Source: JAEXNA01 sp037189585
GTDB lineage: Bacteria > Vulcanimicrobiota > Xenobia > Xenobiales > JADMJV01
NCBI GenBank assembly: GCA_037189585.1
Contig: JBBCJA010000012.1
Span: 239,463 to 303,462 of the forward strand
DNA length: 64,000 nt
Direction of reading: 5' to 3'
Shown here: positions 34,734 to 43,669 of the stretch, in pieces
Position numbering within the stretch: the first letter of the stretch is position 1
Layout: each line of letters opens with the position of its first letter
Program-made: the position numbers and the translations under genes
The notes under the pieces: model-generated
Database searches by the model: none
Told to the model about the DNA's origin: nothing
Seen by the model: the letters and a program-made list of their open reading frames with translations, nothing else

Positions 34734-36503
34734 TTAACGCTCTCCGATCTGTTGGCGCCACATCGCGTAATACAAGCCTTTGCGATCGACCAGTTCTTGA
34801 TGTCCACCGCTTTCCACGATACGCCCCTTCTCCAGCACGTAAATGACGTCGGCGTGTTTGATGGTGGAGAGTCGGTGGGCGATCACAATGGTGATCTGCT
34901 CACGAATGGCGGAGACCTCTTGCACCGTGGCGGTGATCTCTTCCTCGGTCAAGGAGTCCAAGGCTGAGGTCGCCTCATCGAAGATCAAAAGCCTGGGTTG
35001 GCGAATCAAGGCTCGAGCGATGGAAAGACGCTGTTTCTCCCCTCCCGACATCTTCATACCGCCCTCTCCGATGTGGCTGTCGAGCCCCTGGGGCGAGCGG
35101 GCCAGGATGCCGGCACAAGAAGCCTTCTCCATGGCGGCCAGCAGTTCGTCGTCGGTGGCGTCGGCTTTGACCAGGGTGAGGTTGTCGCGAATGGTGCCCG
35201 AGAAAAGATTGGTTTCCTGGGTCACAAAGCCCAGTTGGCGACGAGCCTGATTGAGCCAGATGGCGTTACCGGGCGTGTCGTTGTAAAGGATCTGGCCTCC
35301 CTGAGGCTGATAGAGGCCCACCAAAAGTTTCACCAGAGTGGACTTGCCCGAACCGGAAGGGCCCACGAAGGCCACAGTGTCGCCCGTCTTCACCTCGAAG
35401 CTGATCCCGTCCAAGGCGTTCTGCTGAGCGTCTCGATGCCGAAAGACCACGTCTTGGAAAGTCAGACGCTCCAACGGTCCGATATCGATGGCGTCCTCGG
35501 GCCTCTTCTCGATCGGCTTTCGCATCAACTCATCAAAGTTGGAGAGAGCCGCCTCGGCCTCTCGGTAAGCCAGGATGATGGAGCCGAGGTCCTGCATCGG
35601 CCCGAAGATACTCACCGAGATGAACTGCATGGAGATCAGTTCGCCCGTGGTCAAAATGTCGGCGAAGATCAGCCAGAGCAGGGTGAAAAGGATCGACTGC
35701 TTGAGCAGAGACAGGGCGGCCCCTTGCAAAAAAGACAACGTCCGGACTTTCTTCACCTTGTCCATTTCCAAGGCGAAGATCTGCTCGGTATGCCGCCGCA
35801 GCCGACGCACCTCTTGCCAGGTCAGGCCCAAACTCTTCACCAATTCGATGTTGCGCAACGACTCGGTGATGAGGCCCGACATCTGATTGGTGGCTCTATT
35901 GATCGAGCGCTGCAGCGTCTTGATTTTCGCGCTCAAAAGACTGGTCAAGCCTCCTAAAACGCCCATGCCGATGATGAAGACTGGAACCAAAGCCCAGTGC
36001 TTGGTCAGGGCATACCAGACCAGGAAACCGATGCCTACCAGGGTCGAGAACAGAACGTTGATAAAGGCGGTGATGAATCTCTCGGTGTCTCGACGCACCC
36101 GCTGCAAGACTGAGAGGGTGACTCCGCTGGACTGCTCGGCGTACTCCTGGTAGGAGAGCCGCATAGTCTGCTTGAGACCGTCGTTAAAAATGGAGACACC
36201 GAAGCGCTGCACCACCAGATTGGTCAGGTAGTCCTGGAAGGCCTTGGCCAGGCGCGAGGCCAGTGCCAGTAGTACCGCCAGAGCCAGAAGTCTTAGGGCG
36301 CCTTGGGTCCGCTCCTCCAAACTGGCTGTGAAGGGAGGGGTGGCGTACCGATCGATGATCTGACCGAAAAGAATCGGGTCATAGAGAGCCAGGACCTGTC
36401 CGATTCCGGCCGTCAAAAGAGCCAGAGCGATCAGCCCTCGCAACGGCTTGAGGTAGTGCCAGAGGACGTTGGGATGCTTCGAACTGATGGTGGAGTCGGC
36501 CAT
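34734..36503 (-). CDS. ABC exporter, fused permease and ATPase
   Basis: About 589 residues: an N-terminal six-helix ABC transporter type-1 membrane domain and a C-terminal nucleotide-binding domain. Walker A is GPSGSGKST, the Q-loop is in GFVTQETNLF, the signature is MSGGEKQRLSIARAL, Walker B with the D-loop is LLIFDEATSALD, and the switch His is in IVIAHRLSTIKHAD. It is a half-transporter that should homodimerise to export lipids, peptides or drugs. The ATG at 36503 (MADSTISSK) is preferred to a TTG at 36530. It is separated from the thiolase gene by a strong terminator. Confidence 0.9.
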   Translation of the reverse strand: MADSTISSKHPNVLWHYLKPLRGLIALALLTAGIGQVLALYDPILFGQIIDRYATPPFTASLEERTQGALRLLALAVLLALASRLAKAFQDYLTNLVVQRFGVSIFNDGLKQTMRLSYQEYAEQSSGVTLSVLQRVRRDTERFITAFINVLFSTLVGIGFLVWYALTKHWALVPVFIIGMGVLGGLTSLLSAKIKTLQRSINRATNQMSGLITESLRNIELVKSLGLTWQEVRRLRRHTEQIFALEMDKVKKVRTLSFLQGAALSLLKQSILFTLLWLIFADILTTGELISMQFISVSIFGPMQDLGSIILAYREAEAALSNFDELMRKPIEKRPEDAIDIGPLERLTFQDVVFRHRDAQQNALDGISFEVKTGDTVAFVGPSGSGKSTLVKLLVGLYQPQGGQILYNDTPGNAIWLNQARRQLGFVTQETNLFSGTIRDNLTLVKADATDDELLAAMEKASCAGILARSPQGLDSHIGEGGMKMSGGEKQRLSIARALIRQPRLLIFDEATSALDSLTEEEITATVQEVSAIREQITIVIAHRLSTIKHADVIYVLEKGRIVESGGHQELVDRKGLYYAMWRQQIGER

Positions 36504-36628
36504 AGGAAACCGTTGACCGCTTTGGACCAAGTCTCCTGGACACCCTCGATTGGGAGGAGGCGATTGTTGAGAACACGTCAGTATGCCGCGGATATCTTAC
36601 TAAGCACTCTCCAGACAAGGCACACCAC

Positions 36629-36668
36629 GAAAAGAGACGGGTATCTCACCGGATACCCGTCTCTTTTC
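36629..36668. terminator. Strong terminator hairpin
   Basis: A perfect 17-bp stem (GAAAAGAGACGGGTATC / GATACCCGTCTCTTTTC) with a 6-base loop, with A/T-rich stem ends on both strands. It lies just after the fadA stop (read on the minus strand) and before the ABC exporter gene, and should end fad transcription. Confidence 0.88.
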
Positions 36669-36688
36669 CGCTCTCGTCGCCGGTCGCC

Positions 36689-37867
36689 TTATCCGACCTT
36701 GAGCACTCCGGCGGCGCCCTGACCACCGCCGATGCACATGGTAACCAGTCCGTAGCCGCCGCCTCGCCGACGCAGCTCATGGATAGCGGTCGCGGTAAGT
36801 TTGGCGCCGGTGCAGCCCAGCGGATGGCCCAGGGCGATGGCGCCTCCGTTGACGTTAATCTTCTCTTTGGGCAGATCCATCTCCTGAATCACCGCCAGCG
36901 ACTGAGCCGCGAAAGCCTCGTTCAACTCGATGACGTCGATCTTGGAGAGCTCGATTCCAGCCAGCTTGAGCGCCTTGGGCACCGCCACCACCGGACCGAT
37001 CCCCATGATTTCGGGTGGCACACCGCCGACGGCGAAGGAGACGAATTCGGCCAGCGGCTCCAAACCCAGGTCGCGAGCCTTGGCTTTACTCATCAATAGA
37101 CATGCCGCGGCGCCGTCCGAGATAGGTGAGGAGTTCCCCGGCGTGACCGTTCCCTTGACGTGAAAGGAAGGCTTCAGACCGGCCATCGTCTCGACGTTGG
37201 CGTCGGCTCGCACCAACTCATCGGTCTCGAAAAGCGTCTCGGTGGAGATGATCTGAGCCCCTTGACGTTTGTCCGAACGTACCCCAACGCCCACGATCTC
37301 GTCTTTGAACTTCCCTGCGGCGATGGCGGCGGCGGCTTTCTGGTGCGACTCTACCGAAAAAGCGTCGGCCTGCTCGCGACCGATGCCGTACTTGCGAGCC
37401 AGGTTCTCGGCCGTCATCCCCATACCGACGTAAGCTCCCGGCAACTCGCGCTGCAGGCGAAGGTTCATCGAGGGATGGTAGCCGGTCATCGGCACCATGC
37501 TCATCGACTCTACTCCGCCGGCGATGACGCACTGGGCCATTCCCGAGGCGATAGCCTGGGCTGCCAACGCCACGGCCTGCAAGCCGGAAGAGCAGAAGCG
37601 GTTGACGGTCATCCCCGGAACGGTGTCGGGAAAGCCGGCTAAGAGAAGTGACAGGCGTGCGACATTGAGCCCCTGCTCCCCCTCGGGCATGGCGCAGCCC
37701 AAGATGACGTCCTCCACCTCGGTGGCGGCGACGCCGGTCTTCTCCAGAGTTTTGGACAAGACCAGGGCGGCCAGGTCGTCGGGACGAGTGTTGGCCAGGC
37801 TCCCCTTTCGGCCACGGCCGACGGGAGTGCGAAGGGCGCTGACAATGACGGGTGTGCGTTCATCCAT
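36689..37867 (-). CDS. fadA: Acetyl-CoA acyltransferase (3-ketoacyl-CoA thiolase)
   Basis: A 392-residue thiolase that cleaves 3-ketoacyl-CoA with CoA to give acetyl-CoA, the last step of the beta-oxidation cycle. The nucleophile Cys is in TVNRFCSSGLQAVA, the second active-site region is GGAIALGHPLGCTGA, and the C-terminal Cys motif is MCIGGGQGAAGV. The gene lies 4 bp downstream of the multifunctional hydratase/dehydrogenase, in the same operon. Thiolases of the degradative and biosynthetic kinds look alike; the partner argues for degradation. Confidence 0.94.
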   Translation of the reverse strand: MDERTPVIVSALRTPVGRGRKGSLANTRPDDLAALVLSKTLEKTGVAATEVEDVILGCAMPEGEQGLNVARLSLLLAGFPDTVPGMTVNRFCSSGLQAVALAAQAIASGMAQCVIAGGVESMSMVPMTGYHPSMNLRLQRELPGAYVGMGMTAENLARKYGIGREQADAFSVESHQKAAAAIAAGKFKDEIVGVGVRSDKRQGAQIISTETLFETDELVRADANVETMAGLKPSFHVKGTVTPGNSSPISDGAAACLLMSKAKARDLGLEPLAEFVSFAVGGVPPEIMGIGPVVAVPKALKLAGIELSKIDVIELNEAFAAQSLAVIQEMDLPKEKINVNGGAIALGHPLGCTGAKLTATAIHELRRRGGGYGLVTMCIGGGQGAAGVLKVG

Positions 37868-37871
37868 GGCG

Positions 37872-40133
37872 TTAGTTCCTCAAAGTCTTTCCAGTTTTTA
37901 GAGTGTGGGCTAGGCGCTCCTGGGTCTTCTCTTGACCGGAGAGCTGCAGGAAGGCTTCCTCCTCCAGCTCGAGGAGCAGGTTTTCGGAGATCACGTCGCT
38001 CCGGTTGATCTCTCCACCTGAGAGAACCCGCGCGATGGTCTCGGCCAGGTGATACTCATACTCGGTAATAAAGCCGGCGAGCTTCATCCCGTAAGCCCCG
38101 GTACAGAGATTGGCGAAGGCCGCCTCACCCAGCACCTTGACCTGGCGAGGCTGAGACGGAACGTATCCGTCGGCCAGCGCCAGAACCTCTTTCTTGGCCT
38201 CGGTCAACAGACGGTCAGCGTTCATCACCACCCGGTCGGTCGAGCGCAACAGTTTCAGCCGTTGAGCGTCGAGGGCCGAGGTCGAGACCTTGCCCATCGC
38301 GATCAGCTCGAAGGCCTGCTGCACGGCCGGGAAGGCGTCAGCTCCGGGCGGGAGCGCCTCCATGCAGCGGATCAGCATCTCGGTGGTTCCGCCACCCGCG
38401 GGCAGAATGCCCACTCCGACCTCCACCAGTCCGGTGTAAAGCTCGGCATGAGCCACCGCGACGTCGGAGTAGAGCATCACCTCACACCCTCCGCCCAGCG
38501 TCATCCCGAAGGGGGCCGAGACGACAGGATAAGGAGCGTAGCGTAGGCGGCTGGTCATCCCCTGGAAAGCGCGACAGGCTTTGCGAATCTCCTCGAAGTT
38601 CTGCTCCTTGGCCAGGTGCAGGATCATGCCGATGTCGGCACCGGCGCAAAAGTGCGTTCCCTGGTTTCCGACCACCAGTCCACGAAAGTTCGAGAGCACT
38701 TCTTCGTGCGTGCGGTCGAACATCTCCAGGGTCTTGGCGCCGATAGAGTTCCCTTTGGAGTGAAACTCTAAAAGGGCCACACCGTCACCGGCGTCCCACA
38801 GGGTGGCGTCCTCATTGCCGATGACTTTCCCACCGCTGTTGGCTCGAAGTTTGGCCGTGGTGACCAGTCCGTCATCGATGGGAGCGGGCCGCTCGGATTG
38901 GAAGTAGGCCGGAGTGTCCAGGCTGTTGTCGGCGAACGCCTTGAGAACGCGCTCACGCCCTAAGCCTTCAGCTAGTTCCAGGGGTCCGACCTCCCAGCCG
39001 AAGCCCCACTTCAAGGCGTTGTCCACGTCGGCGGCGGTGGGAGCGACCTCGCCGACCTTGCTGGCCGCGTAGTGAATCTGATGAAAGATCGTCTTACGGG
39101 TGAACTCTCCAGCTTCTCCAGGAGAGTCCAAGAGAGCGGCCACTCGCTCGGTGGGAGTGGGCAGGTTGCGCAGCTGCGCGATCTCCTCCAGGCGAACCTT
39201 ACCCCGGTCCTCGTACTCGAAGTTCTCCAGGTTGATGGTCAGGATGGTGGTCTCGCCCTTATTCTTGACCTTCTTGTAAAAGCCGCTGCCCGACTTGTCA
39301 CCCAGTAGCCCCTTCTCCATCATCTGCTCGACCACTTCGGGCATCCGAACATCTTCACCGGTGGCTTGGGCCAGGTTCTTGGCCACGGTGGCGGCGATGT
39401 CGATGCCGGTCAGGTCGGCGGTGCGAAAGGTCGCGCTTTTGGGGCGCCCGACCAAGGGTCCGGTCAGGACGTCGACCACGTCAGGGGTCAGTCCCATCTC
39501 CAGCATCACCTTCATCGAGCGCGACATACACCCGATGCCGACACGGTTGGCGGCAAAGCCCGGAACGTCGTGAGCGATCACGATGCCTTTGCCCAACACC
39601 TTGTCGCCGAACTCAGAGATAGCCTTAGTCACCTCGGGGTCGGTGTCTTTGGTCGGAATCAGCTCCAAGAGATGGAGGTAGCGGGGAGGGTTGAAAAAGT
39701 GAGTTCCTAGAAAACGACGGCGGAAGGCGTCCGAGCGCCCTTTGATCTGCAGCGCCATCGGGATTCCGCTGGAGTTCGAGCTGACGATGGTGCGCTCGCC
39801 GGTAGTCGCCTCGAGGCGTTCGTGCAGCTGCTGCTTGATGTCGAGGCGCTCGACGATGGCTTCCACCACCCAGTCCACCTCAGCGAGCCTGTCGAAGTCG
39901 TCGGTCATATTGCCCAGTTGCACCAAGCGGGCCCGATCCGGGTCCATCAAAGCGGCGGGCTTGGCCTTGAGAGCGCGCTCCCAGCCTTTCTTGACAATGG
40001 CGTTCTTATCGTCGCCCTCGGCGGCGATGTCGAGAAGTAAAGTTGGGATTCCGGCATTAGCTAAATGCGCGGCGATGCAAGCACCCATAGTCCCGGCGCC
40101 GAGAACGGCGGCTTTCCGGATAGAGTATGACAT
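37872..40133 (-). CDS. fadN: Fused 3-hydroxyacyl-CoA dehydrogenase / enoyl-CoA hydratase (FadN type)
   Basis: A 753-residue bifunctional beta-oxidation enzyme. The N-terminal half is the NAD-dependent dehydrogenase (AAVLGAGTMGACIAAHLA for NAD; catalytic region GTHFFNPPRYLHLLELIPTK). The second half is the enoyl-CoA hydratase/crotonase domain (FHSKGNSIGAKTLEMF, GNQGTHFCAGADIGMI, GMTLGGGCEVMLYSD, GVGILPAGGGTTEM). Dehydrogenase first and hydratase last is the order of FadN of Bacillus, opposite to FadB of E. coli. It is first in the operon with fadA. An inverted repeat precedes the start and may be an operator. Confidence 0.93.
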   Translation of the reverse strand: MSYSIRKAAVLGAGTMGACIAAHLANAGIPTLLLDIAAEGDDKNAIVKKGWERALKAKPAALMDPDRARLVQLGNMTDDFDRLAEVDWVVEAIVERLDIKQQLHERLEATTGERTIVSSNSSGIPMALQIKGRSDAFRRRFLGTHFFNPPRYLHLLELIPTKDTDPEVTKAISEFGDKVLGKGIVIAHDVPGFAANRVGIGCMSRSMKVMLEMGLTPDVVDVLTGPLVGRPKSATFRTADLTGIDIAATVAKNLAQATGEDVRMPEVVEQMMEKGLLGDKSGSGFYKKVKNKGETTILTINLENFEYEDRGKVRLEEIAQLRNLPTPTERVAALLDSPGEAGEFTRKTIFHQIHYAASKVGEVAPTAADVDNALKWGFGWEVGPLELAEGLGRERVLKAFADNSLDTPAYFQSERPAPIDDGLVTTAKLRANSGGKVIGNEDATLWDAGDGVALLEFHSKGNSIGAKTLEMFDRTHEEVLSNFRGLVVGNQGTHFCAGADIGMILHLAKEQNFEEIRKACRAFQGMTSRLRYAPYPVVSAPFGMTLGGGCEVMLYSDVAVAHAELYTGLVEVGVGILPAGGGTTEMLIRCMEALPPGADAFPAVQQAFELIAMGKVSTSALDAQRLKLLRSTDRVVMNADRLLTEAKKEVLALADGYVPSQPRQVKVLGEAAFANLCTGAYGMKLAGFITEYEYHLAETIARVLSGGEINRSDVISENLLLELEEEAFLQLSGQEKTQERLAHTLKTGKTLRN

Positions 40134-40148
40134 TGAAGGCGGCCTCGT

Positions 40149-40173
40149 TTCGCATGGTTTAGATGCGAACCAT
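40149..40173. promoter_or_regulatory. Overlapping inverted repeats upstream of fadN
   Basis: Two nested dyads, TTCGCAT...ATGCGAA (40149-40169) and ATGGTT...AACCAT (40154-40173), 16-40 bp before the fadN start codon. The position suits an operator for a fatty-acid-responsive repressor; no regulator gene is adjacent. Confidence 0.4.
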
Positions 40174-40220
40174 TCTCAGCCAGCGGAGGAGCACCTTCCC
40201 GCACCCAGTTTTCACAATCG

Positions 40221-40553
40221 CCGTATCGCCTCGTGGGTACGCTTATCCAGATCGCAGGCAGATCTGCAAGCAAAGTGCGGAAAGTACCAGACACTCACGC
40301 CTATCTGGAGCCCCGCGCTCCGCAGTATCGCCTCCTGGCCCACTTATCCAGATCGCAGGCAGATCTGCCTGCAATCTGCGGAAACATCAGACACTCTGTG
40401 CCTATCGTGAGCCCTACGCTCCGCGGTATCGCCTCATGGGCTCACTTATCCAGACCGCAGGTAGATCTGCCTGCAATCTGCGGAAACATCAGACACTCTG
40501 TGCCTATCGTGAGCCCTACGCTCCGCGGTATCGCCTCATGGGCCCACTTATCC
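40221..40553. repeat. Tandem repeat of 101-102 bp with internal palindrome
   Basis: About three and a quarter copies: a partial start at 40221, unit 1 at 40242-40342 (101 bp, diverged), unit 2 at 40343-40444 and unit 3 at 40445-40546 (102 bp, only about three differences between them), then a truncated CTTATCC. Each full unit centres on GCAGGCAGATCTGCCTGC, an 18-bp perfect palindrome in unit 2 at 40355-40372. Reading frames are open through the array, because 102 is a multiple of three, but show no recognisable protein. The region 40134-40553 holds nothing else I can identify. Confidence 0.92.
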
Positions 40554-40554
40554 C

Positions 40555-41603
40555 GCTCTAAAGCTGCTTCAAGACGCCGAGCTTGATCTCGCGGCCCTGG
40601 AAGTCTCGGGGACAAATCTACCTCACGTGCAGCTCGCCGATTCGGACAAAGTGGGGCTAGATTCGACAGTGATCGCTATCGGGAATCCCAAAGGCTTAGA
40701 GAACAGCATCTCCAATGGAGTTCTCAGCGATAAACGAGCGGTTGGGGCTCGGGGACACTACCAGCTCCAAACAACCGCTCCTATCTCTTCCGGAAGCAGT
40801 GGTGGTGGGCTTTTGATGACAAGAGGCGCCTGATAGGCATCGTCGTCAGCTATCTCACCGAGGGCAGAACCTCAATTTCGCGGTTCCCGCTCGTTACGCC
40901 GAGCTGACAAGTCTGCGCGAGCTTGATCGAGCTATCCAGAGATCGCCTTCCAAGGTTGACGGTTACGTCCAAAGAGCGAAAGCCTATTTCGATATCCACG
41001 AATTCGAACCGGCGTTGGTGGACATCAAGCAGGCCTCCAGCTCGACTCCAACGCGGCCGAGACCTATCGGATACACGGCGAGATCTTCTACCAGCAAGAG
41101 CGCTACAGTGAGTCTCTGCAAGATTTCAGCACTGGGGTTCGGCTGCTGCCCAACGATGCTCAAGCTTACTTTGACCGGGATTTACCTATCATGACCTGGA
41201 GTGTCATGCGGATGCCATCTCGGACTTTCAGAAAGCCGTCACCTTAGAGCCTGGCTACTACTTTTATCGCGCCTCGGCTCACAATTTGCTGGAAAGCTAT
41301 GAGAGGGCTCTCGCCGATATCGAGCACGCCGTGAAAATTAGCCCTGAAGACGTCTATGCAAGGGCGCTTTGTGGCACCATCTTCTACAATTTGGGTCGGT
41401 ATGAAAGGGCGGCGAGTGAATACTCCAAGGCTCTGGAACTCTCTCCAGATTATCTGCGTGTCAGATTGGACCGCGCTGACGCCTACGCCGCCTTGGGCAA
41501 TACGAAAGCCGCCGCCGCGGACTATTCCTCGGTGATGAACTCCGCCCCCGAAACGGAACTGGGTCGCGAGGCTAAAGCGGCCCTAGCGAAGTTGAAACAG
41601 TAG
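40555..41603 (+). pseudogene. Trypsin-like (DegP-type) protease with TPR repeats, truncated and frameshifted
   Basis: The remains of a serine protease with C-terminal TPRs. Frame pieces in order read ELDLAALEVSG (catalytic Asp region), STVIAIGNPKGLENSISNG, SGSSGGGL (catalytic Ser), GIVVSYLTEG and LNFAVPARYAEL, then TPR units: VDGYVQRAKAYFDIHEFEPA, AAETYRIHGEIFYQQERYSE, and from 41286 an intact stretch ending in a TAG. Four frame changes (near 40812, 40865, 41036 and 41178) each equal the loss of one base. The N-terminal part with the catalytic His is missing, cut off at the tandem repeat. No functional product is expected. Confidence 0.85.
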
Positions 41604-41604
41604 C

Positions 41605-42666
41605 CTACAGCGCGCTGACCATCGAGGAGATGGGGAGCATGACCGCGACGACGATGAAGCCGACCCCAGCGGAGAGTACTCCAAGGAGGACCGGTTCCAA
41701 CAAGGCGGTGAAGGCTTCCACTTTCTCCACCGCGTCCTCTTCCAAAATCTCGCCACATTTGCGCAACACCGCGGGCATGTTTCCGGACTCCTCCCCAATA
41801 CTAAGCATGGCGGGAAGTAAACTGGGATACAGGGGCGAGCTATGCAGAATCGTCGATAAAACCTGACCGGACGAGAGTTCGGAGATCACTCGAGCCACAT
41901 CTTGTTGCATCAGCGGTAGACCGCTAGCCTCCGCGGAGATACGGCAAGCGCGAAGCACATCAACCCCACTCGCGATGAGCATCGCCATGGTATTGGCGAA
42001 GCGAGAGGAGGCTGACCAGATCAAGACCTGTCCTAAGGCCGGAATGGTGCAACAGAAGGCAAGCCAGCGACGCTGCCCGTCCTCGGTGGAGAAGTAGCGA
42101 AGAAATCCCCCGATGACTAAAGCCGTCAGAAACCAGGTGATAGGAGAACCGATCACGTCGACCGCCGTCAACAAGAGGCGAGTCGGCCAGGGCAAGGCGA
42201 CGCCCAGGTCGAGCACGGTGTTAAGAATGGCCGGGATGACTGTTCGAAACAGAATCAAAGTGAGGGTGGCCGTCAGAATCGCCACGAACACCGGATAGGT
42301 CAACGCCTTTTTCACCACTCGATTTAACCGGTCTCGACGCTCTAGCCACTGAGAGAGCTCTTCCAACACAAGGTGAAGCCGACCCGTCTCCTCGCCACTT
42401 CGAATGAGGGCGATATAGGTTGCTGGAAAAGTTCTGGGAAACTTCGACAGGCCAGCCGAAAGCCTTCCGCCTCGAGTAAGCTGTTGAGTCAGCCGGGGAA
42501 GCACCTGAAGAGAAAGTTTGTCTTTTCCAGTGCTATTGAGCGACTCCAAAGCCACATGCAGCTGGATGCCGGAACTTACCAGTACCGACATCTGCTTGGT
42601 GAAGGTCAGCAAGTCGGTGGTGGAACATCGGATGGAACTCGTATCGACAGGGAAGCCGGACCTCAA
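41605..42666 (-). CDS. gspF: Type II secretion / type IV pilus inner-membrane platform protein (GspF/PilC family)
   Basis: A 353-residue platform protein that anchors the assembly ATPase and moves pseudopilins. Two T2SF domains are visible: the first around LLTFTKQMSVLVSSGIQLH and LIRSGEETGRLHLVLEEL, the second around RFANTMAMLIASGVDVLRA and MLSIGEESGNMPAVLRK. Three hydrophobic helices lie at about 125-150, 175-195 and at the C-terminus (GVGFIVVAVMLPISSM). It overlaps the PilX-like gene by 4 bp and is last in the prepilin operon. The matching ATPase and secretin are not in this window. Confidence 0.9.
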   Translation of the reverse strand: MRSGFPVDTSSIRCSTTDLLTFTKQMSVLVSSGIQLHVALESLNSTGKDKLSLQVLPRLTQQLTRGGRLSAGLSKFPRTFPATYIALIRSGEETGRLHLVLEELSQWLERRDRLNRVVKKALTYPVFVAILTATLTLILFRTVIPAILNTVLDLGVALPWPTRLLLTAVDVIGSPITWFLTALVIGGFLRYFSTEDGQRRWLAFCCTIPALGQVLIWSASSRFANTMAMLIASGVDVLRACRISAEASGLPLMQQDVARVISELSSGQVLSTILHSSPLYPSLLPAMLSIGEESGNMPAVLRKCGEILEEDAVEKVEAFTALLEPVLLGVLSAGVGFIVVAVMLPISSMVSAL

Positions 42667-43142
42667 AGACTGGGAGCCGCCCCTTCCTGCCAGGTCTTAA
42701 AACGAAAGTCGTTGGGATCGATCGAAAGCTCCGCGTAGATCGTGAAAGTGGAGCTCTGTTCGCTGAGTTCGCCCGCCACGCCCTGAGATTCGATCTTTAA
42801 GATCTGATGACTGAATCGGTATGTACGGTCAACCACCACGGTGAAGGAACCTACCAACTCTCCCTCATATTCGATATTTTCTCGGTAAGAAAAGCGCTTC
42901 TGCTCGTCACCTATGCCCCCGGGGAAAAATGGGTCCTTGCCGATCTTGGTCCAAACGTCGCCGATGCCGCTTCGCGCGAGGGCTCTTGCCTGAACTGCCC
43001 TCACCGCGTTTTGAGAGCTAGCATAGCTAGCCTTTCGAAGCTGCAAAAGACTTAAGGCGATCAGGCTAATAATGACTGTCAAAAGTAAGGCGAAGACCAG
43101 AAGAAATCCACGTTGAGGTATGCGCCGTTTCATCTTAGACAA
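42663..43142 (-). CDS. PilX/GspK-like minor pilin
   Basis: A 159-residue protein with a short basic leader ending in RG, then a long hydrophobic helix (FLLVFALLLTVIISLIALSL). Position 5 of the mature helix is Phe, not Glu, as in GspK/PilX proteins that cap the pseudopilus tip. The C-terminal part is small and beta-rich. It overlaps its upstream neighbour by 13 bp and gspF by 4 bp. It is much shorter than GspK, so PilX-like is the better label. Confidence 0.78.
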   Translation of the reverse strand: MSKMKRRIPQRGFLLVFALLLTVIISLIALSLLQLRKASYASSQNAVRAVQARALARSGIGDVWTKIGKDPFFPGGIGDEQKRFSYRENIEYEGELVGSFTVVVDRTYRFSHQILKIESQGVAGELSEQSSTFTIYAELSIDPNDFRFKTWQEGAAPSL

Positions 43143-43669
43143 ACTCGAATCCGTCGCTTCTTTGAAACTCTTTCCCCCGAGAGCGTCAGCTCGATGTTCA
43201 ACAAGGTCCCGGCCACTCCGATACGACTGACCGCCAATTCCTCACAGCCGATAAGGCGCTCTTTGATGGTCGTTTCACCGGGCACGGTCGACGCCCGTAC
43301 GAGCATGTTGTCTTCTATCTGATAAAGAACATTGAGGCATTCCCGTGATTCATAGGGATCCATTTCATCCCCCCCTCCCGAAACATCGACACGGTCCTCG
43401 AAAGACAATCGTGGGTTCACGCGCCGTAGGGAAAGGGTTGAGGCCGCCGAGCGCGGAGCGGGGCTGGTGAGTTCTATCGCCGCCGAAGCGTCAGCGCTCA
43501 ACAGACTGAAAACGTGAAAGACCTCGATAGCCTTGTCCATCTCCTGGCGGTTTCGGCTGATGCTACCGGCCGAACTGAGAGTGTTCGCCAGGCCGAGCAT
43601 GACCAGGGAGCAGATGAACATGGAAAACAGAGTCTCTATTAAGGTGACCCCGCGCGTCTTACTCGACAT
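43130..43669 (-). CDS. Prepilin-type protein (GspJ/minor-pilin-like)
   Basis: A 179-residue prepilin with a class III signal: MSSKTRG, cleaved before VTLIETLFSMFICSLVMLGL, with Glu at position 5 as needed for assembly. The globular part has two Cys (RECLNVLY, LIGCEELAVS) that may form a disulfide. Third in an operon of overlapping genes; the order H-, I-, J-, K-like then F recalls type II secretion pseudopilin operons. Confidence 0.82.
   Translation of the reverse strand: MSSKTRGVTLIETLFSMFICSLVMLGLANTLSSAGSISRNRQEMDKAIEVFHVFSLLSADASAAIELTSPAPRSAASTLSLRRVNPRLSFEDRVDVSGGGDEMDPYESRECLNVLYQIEDNMLVRASTVPGETTIKERLIGCEELAVSRIGVAGTLLNIELTLSGERVSKKRRIRVCLR

Noticed and set aside
40221..40553. Possible CRISPR array
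   Set aside because: Units are contiguous, over 100 bp, without unique spacers, and no cas genes are nearby.
40163..40586. Plus-strand open frames through the 102-bp repeats
   Set aside because: The frame is open only because the unit length is a multiple of three; there is no ribosome site or recognisable protein.
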